Source of the DNA: an uncultured Campylobacter sp.
Lineage (GTDB): Bacteria > Campylobacterota > Campylobacteria > Campylobacterales > Campylobacteraceae
Length of the DNA stretch: 32,853 bases
Assembly: GCF_937973075.1 (NCBI RefSeq)
Contig: NZ_CALBWL010000014.1
Location: 1 to 32,853 of the forward strand
Direction: 5' to 3'
The notes below the pieces were generated by a model that saw only the letters and a list, made by a program, of their open reading frames with translations, was not told where the DNA came from and searched no databases. This document shows, piece after piece, positions 9,357 to 15,864 of the stretch. The stretch's first letter is position 1, and each line of letters starts with the position of its first letter. The position numbers and the translations under genes were made by a program.

Positions 9357-9429
9357 AGATATCCTTTAATTTCGATCGTTCCCGTTCATGCGGCGGATTA
9401 TTTATGCTCCGCGCCAAAAGCTAGCGGCG

Positions 9430-9449
9430 GCAAAATTTTAAAATTTTGC
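9430..9449. repeat. Perfect 20-bp palindrome
   Basis: GCAAAATTTTAAAATTTTGC reads identically on both strands. It combines two overlapping AAAATTTT cores, and lies in the intergenic region near the start of the possible 49-aa gene. It could be a protein-binding dyad or simply the result of AAATTT-word accumulation. Confidence 0.55.
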
Positions 9450-10086
9450 GCCTTAGCGACAAATTTAATCACGATAAAATTTACGCGTGAAGCAAAAACA
9501 AATCTGTGCAAAGATAGAATTCCCAACCGCCGCGAGCGTGAAATTTTAAAAGCAGCTGCCGCATCGAAAAAGGTGCCGTTATAAATTTACAAATGCCTTA
9601 TACGTCGGTAAAATTCCGAAGCCGAAATCCACGAGCGGCATGAGCAAGGCGATGTGCGTCAAATTTACCCGCACTACAAAAATGACAAACCGCTTTAAAG
9701 AAATTTCAACCACACTCGCGCTATGAAATTTTAAAAGTAAATTGCCGCACTGAGCTACGCAAAAATTTAAAGAGAATTAGTCGCAGCGCTGTGCATAATT
9801 AAACCCAAAAATCGCGCCGTAAAATTTTAAACGTAGTTTGCTATATCCGGACTACCACTAAATTTAAAATTTAAGCAAGGCGATCGCACTACTGGATCAA
9901 AGATCGCGCCGATACCGAGCAAAACGCGCTATGAAATTTTAAAGATAAGTCGCTATGCCTACGCTGCCGCCAAATTTAAAATAAACCGATCGCACCACAA
10001 AATTTTAAAAGCAAGCCGTTGCGTCCAAACTAGCTAAATTTAAAATTAAGCAATAGCGCCATTTGCGCTACGAATACCGCTCGTCG

Positions 10087-10146
10087 GCAAGCTACCACTC
10101 GCAAGCTCTGCCCGCAAGTCGCCGATCGCAAGTTTTACGCCGCAAG
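10087..10146. repeat. Degenerate 14-bp tandem repeat, about five copies
   Basis: The core GCAAG recurs at 10087, 10101, 10114, 10128 and 10142 (steps 14, 13, 14, 14), mostly preceded by a C or TC. The array ends 5 bp before the pyrC stop codon, so it forms the immediate 3' flank of the pyrBC transcript. No stem-loop with a T-run is seen in it. Confidence 0.55.
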
Positions 10147-10150
10147 CGCC

Positions 10151-11431
10151 CTATGCTACGACGTTTGGAAACTCATAGACCACGCGACCGCTTTTGATCG
10201 TGCATACCGCAGCGCCCGTAAGCTGCTTGCCGAAAAGCGGCGAGTTACGCGATTTGGACTTATTTAGCGCCTCGTCGTAAACGTAGGAAATCTGCGGATC
10301 GATGATCGCGACGTCGGCCAAAAAGCCCTCTTTGATCTCGCCCTTGTCCTTTAAATTTAGAATTTTAGCCGGGTTAAACGAGCACAGCCGCACCATATCT
10401 TCAAGGCTGATGACGCCCTCGTTTACGAGCCGCAGCGTAAGCGGCACGAGGGTTTGAAGCCCCAAAATTCCAAACGGCGCATGGTCAAATTCGACGAATT
10501 TATCGTCGGTGTTGTGCGGAGCGTGATCAGTCACGATGGCGTCGATCAGACCGCTTTTAAGCGCCTCTCTGATCGCCTGCACGTCGCTTTGGGTGCGAAG
10601 CGGCGGCGACATTTTAAAATTCGTATCGTATCCCATCAGCTCGCGCTCGTCAAAGGTGAAATGATGCGGCGTAGCCTCGCAGGTGACGCGGATACCCTCG
10701 CGCTTAGCCTGCTTTATGAGCTTTAGCGACCACGCCGAGCTTACGTGCGCGATGTGGATGTGCCCGCCCGTCTTTTTGGCAAGCAGCAGATCGCGCGCAA
10801 TCATGATCTCCTCTTTTTCGCTTGCCATCCCCTTTAGACCGAGTATCGCGCTGACTTTGCCCTCGTTCATCACGCCGCCGTGGCAAAGCGAGCAATCCTC
10901 GCTGTGATTTATCACGAATGAGCCGAAGTGAGCGGAGTATTCAAGCGCCTGTCGCATCACGGAGCTGTCGGTCACTGGCAGCCCGTCGTCGCTGAAAGCC
11001 ACGCAGCCCGCCTCGAGCATATCGCCCATCTCGACGATCTTTGCGCCCTTGCAATCCTGCGAGATCGCGCCTATCGGTAGCAGATCGATAAGCCCGCGCG
11101 CCTTAGCCTTAGCGATCATCGCGCGCGTGATGCTTGAGTTGTCGTTCACGGGCTTGGTATTTGCCATCGGGAGGCAGGTCGTCACGCCGCCTGCGACCGC
11201 GGTTTCGCTGCCGCTGATGACGTCGTCTTTGTATTCGAGTCCGGGGTCTCTAAAATGCACGTGCATATCGATAAGACCTGGCATCACGAGCTTGCCCGCA
11301 GCGTCTATGACGCGGTCTGCGGCGGGACACTCGCGCGTGATCTTTGAAATTTTATCGCCCTCGATCAGGACGTTCGCCTCCTCGCTGCCGCCCCAATTAA
11401 CGATCGTGCCGTTTTTTATCAAAATTTTCAT
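10151..11431 (-). CDS. pyrC: Dihydroorotase
   Basis: A 426-residue class I (PyrC/AllB-type) zinc amidohydrolase that closes carbamoyl-aspartate to dihydroorotate, step three of pyrimidine synthesis. The metal-binding DMHVHFRDPG lies at residues 55-64 (His57, His59), followed by the typical AGGVTTCLPMANTKP. Later ligands appear as VINHSED, IAHVSS and TDHAPHN, and ATPHHF is also conserved. Length is normal for class I. AGGAG lies 7 bp before the ATG, within the end of pyrB: the two genes overlap by 4 bp (ATGA), so pyrC is likely translated by coupling. In several bacteria the pyrB-adjacent DHOase is an inactive scaffold; here the His ligands are intact, so an active enzyme is expected. Confidence 0.95.
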   Translation of the reverse strand: MKILIKNGTIVNWGGSEEANVLIEGDKISKITRECPAADRVIDAAGKLVMPGLIDMHVHFRDPGLEYKDDVISGSETAVAGGVTTCLPMANTKPVNDNSSITRAMIAKAKARGLIDLLPIGAISQDCKGAKIVEMGDMLEAGCVAFSDDGLPVTDSSVMRQALEYSAHFGSFVINHSEDCSLCHGGVMNEGKVSAILGLKGMASEKEEIMIARDLLLAKKTGGHIHIAHVSSAWSLKLIKQAKREGIRVTCEATPHHFTFDERELMGYDTNFKMSPPLRTQSDVQAIREALKSGLIDAIVTDHAPHNTDDKFVEFDHAPFGILGLQTLVPLTLRLVNEGVISLEDMVRLCSFNPAKILNLKDKGEIKEGFLADVAIIDPQISYVYDEALNKSKSRNSPLFGKQLTGAAVCTIKSGRVVYEFPNVVA

Positions 11432-12357
11432 CGTGCGCTCCTGTTTAAATTTATCGTATGAAGTATCGCCATTCGCATCGCCTCGCCGTTTTCTACCTGA
11501 TTTAAAACGCAGCTATAGCGCGGATCGTCGGCTACGTCGGAGTTGATCTCCACGCCGCGATTGATCGGGCCTGGGTGCATTATCATAACGCCCTCTTTCG
11601 CCGCTTGCATGCGCCTCGCGGTAAGTCCGAAAAATTTTGAGTACTCGCGCACGCTCGGGAAGCTCGGCTCGCCGTCTTGCCGCTCAAGCTGAATTCTAAG
11701 CATGATGATGACGTCGGCGCCCTCGATCGCCTCCTCTACGCTTTTGCATATCGGGCAACCGAACGCGTCGCAGTCGCGCAGCATCATCGGAGGGCCGAAG
11801 AGCCGCACGTTTATGCCGAGCTTTTTCATCGCCCAGATGTCGCTTCTAGCTACGCGCGAGCGAAATATATCACCGATGATCGCGACGTTTAAATTCTCGA
11901 TCCTGCCCTTGTGCTCGCTGATCGTAAAAAGATCCAGTAGCGCCTGGCTCGGGTGTTCGTTCAGCCCGTCGCCCGCATTTACGATCGATGCGTCGCAGTT
12001 GGCCGCTACGAATTTCGCCGCGCCCGAGCAGCTGTGTCGAAGCACGAAGATATCGGTGTGCATCGCCTGCATATTTCTGATGGTGTCGATCAGCGTCTCG
12101 CCTTTTTTCGTGCTGCTGTCTGCGGCGGTAAAATTTACGCTGTCTGCGCCCAGGCGCTTGGCTGCGATCTCAAAGCTAGTGCGGGTACGGGTGGAGTTTT
12201 CGAAAAACGCGTTGATGACCGTCTTGCCGCGAAGCGAGTCGGATTTTTTGACGTCAGAACGGTTGAGCGCTTTAAACTCGCGCGCCAGATCAATGAAGTC
12301 GTAGATGTCCTCGCGGCTCAGATCCTGCGCGCTAAGAAGATGCTTTAGCTTATACAT
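11428..12357 (-). CDS. pyrB: Aspartate carbamoyltransferase catalytic subunit
   Basis: A 309-residue transcarbamoylase that joins carbamoyl phosphate and aspartate, the committed step of pyrimidine synthesis. The carbamoyl-phosphate motif FENSTRTRTSFE is at residues 52-63, followed by the lysine loop SSTKKGET. HSCSGA, NAGDGLNEHPSQALLDLFT and HPGPINRGVEI are further family hallmarks. There is no pyrI regulatory-chain gene next to it. AAAGGAG stands before the ATG. It is the first gene of a pyrB-pyrC pair with 4 bp overlap. Its upstream region has a T-rich tract and a TACAAT -10 candidate. Confidence 0.96.
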   Translation of the reverse strand: MYKLKHLLSAQDLSREDIYDFIDLAREFKALNRSDVKKSDSLRGKTVINAFFENSTRTRTSFEIAAKRLGADSVNFTAADSSTKKGETLIDTIRNMQAMHTDIFVLRHSCSGAAKFVAANCDASIVNAGDGLNEHPSQALLDLFTISEHKGRIENLNVAIIGDIFRSRVARSDIWAMKKLGINVRLFGPPMMLRDCDAFGCPICKSVEEAIEGADVIIMLRIQLERQDGEPSFPSVREYSKFFGLTARRMQAAKEGVMIMHPGPINRGVEINSDVADDPRYSCVLNQVENGEAMRMAILHTINLNRSAR

Positions 12358-12391
12358 TCCCTCTCCTTTTTTGGGCCGAATTTCAGCCGTA

Positions 12392-12397
12392 ATTGTA
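12392..12397 (-). promoter_or_regulatory. Candidate -10 box of pyrBC
   Basis: TACAAT on the minus strand, directly after a run of seven T, about 35 bp before the pyrB start. This T-tract plus -10 arrangement is common in Campylobacter vegetative promoters, which often lack a -35 box. No pyrimidine attenuator hairpin is obvious in the short leader. Confidence 0.45.
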
Positions 12398-12636
12398 TAA
12401 AAAAATCTCTGATAAAATTTTAAAATTTAAGAGCGGGGCTCAAATTTAGACGCAGAATTTTGCTTGGAATTTCATTTGAGTTCGCATACGAAGCGCGAGC
12501 GGAATTTCGGGGTAAAATTTAAAAATTTTGAGATTAAATTTAGGCTTCTTGAGCGAAAATTTTAAAAAATCCGCCACGCCACTTACGTAAAATTTTAAAG
12601 CTTTACGCGCAGCTGGCGGCTAGGAAAACGAAGAAT

Positions 12637-13167
12637 TTAAAGCTTATTTAAATACTTTATATAATTTTTCGCACTATTTTCTACGGCTTGCTCGCTTTTA
12701 TCGTAAGTAAAGCCGTACGAGACGAAATTTGGTAGCGCAATCGCGCCGACGAAATTAAACGTAGCCTTAAATGGCGCTAGCACCTCATCCACGCTAAAGC
12801 CCACGATGCCGTTTTTAGAATAGTTTGCCTCGGTCGCGCCAAGCGAGATCGCAAGCGCGAATTTTTTGCCTTTAAGCTTACCGCCGCTCTCTCCGCCATA
12901 AGCCCAGCCGCGCGTAAAAACATCCTCAAACCACTGCTTAAGAAGCGGTGTGCAGTTTGAAAAACGAAACGGAAACTGAAGCACGATTTTATCGTGGCTT
13001 TCGAGCAGTTTTTGCTCCTTTTCCACATCGATTTTAAAATCCGCATAAAGCGCGTAAAGATCGTGAAGCTCGAACTTATCGGGATGGGCTAGCACAGCAT
13101 CCCTCCAGCGGCGGTTTATAAGCGAGTTTGCGATATTTGGGTGAGCCAAAATAATGAGAGTTTTCAT
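12637..13167 (-). CDS. NAD(P)H-dependent flavin oxidoreductase / quinone reductase, flavodoxin-like fold
   Basis: A 176-residue protein of the Flavodoxin_2 (MdaB/KefF/YwrO) family, which carries FMN or FAD and reduces quinones by two electrons, protecting against electrophiles. It begins with the beta-strand and loop TLIILAHPNIANS (residues 3-15), has the FPFRFSNCTPLLKQWFEDVF stretch at 65-84 where relatives have FPLYW..P..LK.W.D.VF, and the ALAISLGATE strand near 109-118. Length is normal for the shorter YwrO/KefF branch. The leader AAATTTAAAGGATAGAA before its ATG is almost the same as that of the YwnB-like gene at 27464-28099. It is monocistronic with a TATAAT upstream. No KefC antiporter gene adjoins it, so a free-standing reductase is more likely. 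Confidence 0.85.
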   Translation of the reverse strand: MKTLIILAHPNIANSLINRRWRDAVLAHPDKFELHDLYALYADFKIDVEKEQKLLESHDKIVLQFPFRFSNCTPLLKQWFEDVFTRGWAYGGESGGKLKGKKFALAISLGATEANYSKNGIVGFSVDEVLAPFKATFNFVGAIALPNFVSYGFTYDKSEQAVENSAKNYIKYLNKL

Positions 13168-13734
13168 TTCTATCCTTTAAATTTGAAATTGCGGGGCGCA
13201 TTATAGCCCTACTTCGTAAAATTTTTCTCGTTTTATCGCAAGCAGCCTTAAATTATAAAGCTTTACCGGCCGCCACCTGCTTATCTTTACAGCAACTTCA
13301 AAGAGCTTGAGCTTTGAATTCCAAACTTCGTCCACTACTCGCGCTTTATTTTAGAAATGCTCGCTCTCGGGGCACTCGTTGCGTTTTATAGAGATTTATC
13401 ACTTCTTTGCAAATATTCATATTCCATTGCGGAGGTTCGCGCGAGTAAAATTTTAACGAAGCCGCCGCGTAGGGGAAATTTTAATAAAATTTAGCATCGC
13501 TTCTCTGCAAGCATTCGCCACAACAAATAAAATTTAGATGAAATCTAGCCGTGCTTTAAACTATAAAACCTTGCCATCGGTTCCGTCGTCGGGCTGCAGG
13601 TGCTCATCACGCTCTTATGAGTGTCCGTCACGCTTTCGTGCAGGCTCGTTACGCTCCTGCGAAGACTTGCCGCTTCCTTACGGGTAGTTAGTCGCAAAAA
13701 ATTTTGAGTAAAATTGAGTAAAATTTAGCGTAAT
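13168..13734. other. Non-coding gap with 21-bp repeats and a heptapeptide-like open frame
   Basis: Apart from the promoter of the quinone reductase there is no supported gene. A core CGCT(C/T) recurs at 13610, 13631, 13652 and 13671 (steps 21, 21, 19). On the minus strand the frame 13545-13724 is open and reads these repeats as sevens: SVTSLHE, SVTDTHK, SVMSTCS. That frame has no ATG before the repeats and no ribosome-binding site, and a stop at 13725 cuts it from the lipoprotein gene upstream. It may be a decayed coding tail or chance. Confidence 0.5.
13200..13205 (-). promoter_or_regulatory. -10 box of the quinone reductase gene
   Basis: A perfect TATAAT on the minus strand, 32 bp before the ATG at 13167, preceded by a GC-rich GGGC. 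No convincing -35 hexamer is seen at the usual distance. Confidence 0.55.
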
Positions 13735-14604
13735 TTAAATTCTAAAGCTTTGCCTACCAGCCGCCTCTTCAGGGTCTAAATTATCATCGTGCTCCTGCAA
13801 GCGCCCGCCGCGCGGCTCCTGTCTGGGCTGCACTCCAAAGCTCTCCAAGACCTTGCCCAGGCTTTCGTTTGCATCTTTTATAATTCCTTGTAGGCTTTGT
13901 CCCATCTGATCAAGATTTTTGCCAGCCTCGCGTGCCACCGCCTCGCCCTGCTTTAGCAGATCCTCGATCCTATCAGCGTTGCGAGCGGCGAAATCGTTCA
14001 ATGCTTCAGGCGCCTTTTTCTGCAAATTTTGCAGGGCCTCGCCCAAAACTTTAGCATCGTTTGCAAGCTCGTCTATCGTGGAGTTTAGATCAGATTTTTG
14101 CTTGCCCTCAAAGCCCTGCGGCACGGAATTTCGCACTGAGCCTTGCGTAGAATTTTGTGTGGAGCTTTGAGCGGAATTTTGCCCCGAGCTATCCGTGCTT
14201 TTATTAAAATTTCGCCCTTGATTACCCGCGCTAAAATTCTGCTCCGAGCGCGCGCTTTGCTCGTGATTTTGCCCGTCCGACCCTCCGTCGCAGCCGCTCA
14301 AAACGCACGTCGCGGCTAGCGCCAAAGTAAAATTTCGCACCGCGCTTATAAAGCCAAAATCGTTTATAAAATTAAAATTTCTAGCGCGACCTTCTGAGAT
14401 AAAATTTAATCCGCCCTGCGCTGAGATAAAATTCTGCCCGCTGCCGATCTTTATAAAATTTCGCCCAACGTATGCCGAAGTAAAATTTCGCGCACCGCCG
14501 GCTGAAACGGAATTTCGCAGCCGTCCAAAGCCCGGCTCGCCGCTTGCTCGGATAAAATTATGCGCTAAATCGCGTCCGCGCCTTTTCAAAATTCGTCTTT
14601 TCAA
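13735..14604 (-). CDS. Repeat-containing lipoprotein of unknown function
   Basis: A 289-residue frame starting with TTG at 14604 behind a strong AAAGGAG. A lipoprotein signal (LALAATCVLSGC, lipobox cysteine at 105) lies deep inside it, after a 90-residue N-terminal stretch of nine-residue repeats with consensus near N-F-I-S-A-x-G-x-R (Asn at 31, 40, 49, 58, 67 and 76). More Asn/Gln/Ser-rich repeats follow the cysteine (Asn at 113, 123, 132, 143, 151, 159). The C-terminal third (about 170-258) is a charged amphipathic helix region with no known fold. Alternative start: GTG at 14340 (residue 89) would give an ordinary 16-residue lipoprotein signal, but its ribosome-binding site is poor. It follows the CinA-domain gene by 11 bp, with its ribosome-binding site inside that gap, so they are probably co-transcribed. 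Outer- or inner-membrane anchoring is inferred from the lipobox. Confidence 0.7.
   Translation of the reverse strand: MKRRILKRRGRDLAHNFIRASGEPGFGRLRNSVSAGGARNFTSAYVGRNFIKIGSGQNFISAQGGLNFISEGRARNFNFINDFGFISAVRNFTLALAATCVLSGCDGGSDGQNHEQSARSEQNFSAGNQGRNFNKSTDSSGQNSAQSSTQNSTQGSVRNSVPQGFEGKQKSDLNSTIDELANDAKVLGEALQNLQKKAPEALNDFAARNADRIEDLLKQGEAVAREAGKNLDQMGQSLQGIIKDANESLGKVLESFGVQPRQEPRGGRLQEHDDNLDPEEAAGRQSFRI
14380..14514 (-). repeat. 27-nt in-frame tandem repeat (five units) before the lipobox
   Basis: Five successive units of exactly nine codons, each beginning Asn-Phe or Asn-Ser encoded by AAATTTT-like sequence, correspond to residues 31-75. On the plus strand this is seen as AAAATT words about every 27 bp from 14375 to 14509. 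Sequence identity among units is low, so the array is old or under selection only for its pattern. Confidence 0.7.
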
Positions 14605-14615
14605 AATCCGCTCCT

Positions 14616-15746
14616 TTAAATTTCATCCCTGGCAATCGCGCTTGGAAGCCGCCCGAAAAACAGGTCACTTCTAAGCTTTAAAAGCAAGCAGATAGCGATA
14701 TCGGCGCTTTGTTCGCGGATATAATTTCGATCTCCTTTTAGATGAAATTCCCCGACGATCTGTTTGCCGCCCTGCTCCTTCGCGCCGATAAAGACCGTCC
14801 CTACGGGCTTTTGCGCGCTTCCGCCGCCGGGGCCCGCGATACCGCTTACTGCAAGAGCGAAGCTCGCCCCGCTGCTTTGCAGCGCGCCTTCAAGCATCTC
14901 GCCCACAGTCTGCGCGCTTACCGCGCCGTAGCGAGCGAGCGTATCTTCGCCTACGTTGAGCCAGAGATTTTTTATCTCGTTGGCGTAGCTTACGAGCGAG
15001 CCGTCAAAAACGTCGCTCACGCCCGCGACCGCGCCGAATTTTGCGGCGATTAGCCCTGCGGTGCAGCTTTCGGCAAAGGTGATCTTAGCGCCTATTTCGC
15101 GCAGTCTATCCACCACAAAGCCCATAAAATCGCCGCCTTCGATGTAGCAGCTCTCATAATACTTCCCGACGCTTTGCAAAAACGCATCCAGCGCTCCGAA
15201 TTTCATCGCACTGGCGCGCACGAGCAACAAAAAGGAGCAGGGCCTACTGATCGTAAGCGAAATTTTATAACTGATCGCAAGGCTTTCTAGGCGCTGCTTT
15301 ACGCTTTCGTATTCACAATCGAATAGATAAAAGCTCTCGCCCGCGCTCGGCGCGTCTTGGAGGATCGGCGGCAAGCTCTGCAAGCAAAGCGCCTTGATCA
15401 CGTTTACCGAGCAGCCTCTGACGTTTAGCAGGAAGCTGTTTTTCGCCACCGTTCGCGCCATCGAGGGCGCTAGGGTTTCTCCGTTTTTTAGCTCGAGCGA
15501 ATCGAAAGAGAGCGTCGATAAAATTTTACCGACGACCGCGTAAGCGGAGTTTGCCGCAAAGATCGTGATAAAATCGTACGAATCGATCATCTTTTCAAGC
15601 GCGAAGGGCAAAACCTTATCGTTTTCGCTTAAGAATCTCAGATCGTCGATCCGCCCAAAAACTCGTTCGTAGCTGCGAGAAATATAGCTCATCAAAGCCG
15701 CGTCGTAGCGGATCTCCTCGCCGATTACAAGGATGATATTTTTCAT
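14616..15746 (-). CDS. CinA C-terminal domain protein (nicotinamide-nucleotide amidase family)
   Basis: A 376-residue protein. The C-terminal ~160 residues are a clear CinA/PncC domain: AESCTAGLIAAKFG, GVSDVFDGSLVSYANEIK, LAVSGIAGPGGG and KPVGTVFIG. PncC-type enzymes deamidate nicotinamide mononucleotide in NAD recycling. The N-terminal half (from MKNIILVIGEEIRYD) resembles no molybdopterin-binding COG1058 domain that I can trace; the usual GxE(I/L)L...N core is absent. I chose ATG at 15746, with GAGGG 6 bp upstream, because the more upstream ATG at 15773 overlaps the -10 box. The gene is divergent from ileS; I recall a similar gene beside ileS in C. jejuni. Whether it is a competence-related or amidase protein is not settled by sequence. 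Confidence 0.85.
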   Translation of the reverse strand: MKNIILVIGEEIRYDAALMSYISRSYERVFGRIDDLRFLSENDKVLPFALEKMIDSYDFITIFAANSAYAVVGKILSTLSFDSLELKNGETLAPSMARTVAKNSFLLNVRGCSVNVIKALCLQSLPPILQDAPSAGESFYLFDCEYESVKQRLESLAISYKISLTISRPCSFLLLVRASAMKFGALDAFLQSVGKYYESCYIEGGDFMGFVVDRLREIGAKITFAESCTAGLIAAKFGAVAGVSDVFDGSLVSYANEIKNLWLNVGEDTLARYGAVSAQTVGEMLEGALQSSGASFALAVSGIAGPGGGSAQKPVGTVFIGAKEQGGKQIVGEFHLKGDRNYIREQSADIAICLLLKLRSDLFFGRLPSAIARDEI

Positions 15747-15771
15747 AAAGACCCTCATTAAATTTTCGCAC

Positions 15772-15777
15772 ATTATA
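15772..15777 (-). promoter_or_regulatory. -10 box of the CinA-domain gene
   Basis: TATAAT on the minus strand, 25 bp before the chosen ATG at 15746. It overlaps the alternative ATG at 15773, which argues against that start. Confidence 0.6.
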
Positions 15778-15864
15778 TCATAAACGCAGACTGCTCTTTC
15801 AGAGCTTTTTAATGGCGTTTTGGATAAACTTCACAAATTTTTTAAGACACGAAAAGGTACAAAT

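Larger units (their letters stand above)
9357..10150. other. 0.8-kb non-coding region with AAATTT(T)AAA islands
   Basis: No open frame here has a start, ribosome-binding site and length to be believed. The region carries about a dozen copies of AAATTTAAA or AAATTTTAAA, for example near 9432, 9541, 9726, 9763, 9820, 9859, 9935, 9972, 10000 and 10034, separated by GC-rich stretches of 28 to 119 bp. Several islands share flanks, such as CGCTATGAAATTTTAAA at both about 9719 and 9928. It looks like repeat-driven expansion, not a decayed gene. Confidence 0.6.

Noticed and set aside
9357..10150. Decayed gene or insertion sequence in the spacer before pyrC
   Set aside because: No transposase-like peptide, terminal inverted repeats or target duplication was found; only short AT islands recur.
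11702..12304. A 200-codon plus-strand frame opposite pyrB
   Set aside because: Antisense shadow of a certain gene, without ribosome-binding site or family resemblance.
15820..15864. Upstream start for ileS adding 15 residues
   Set aside because: No good ribosome-binding site, while ATG 15865 has AAAAGG and gives the family's normal N-terminus.
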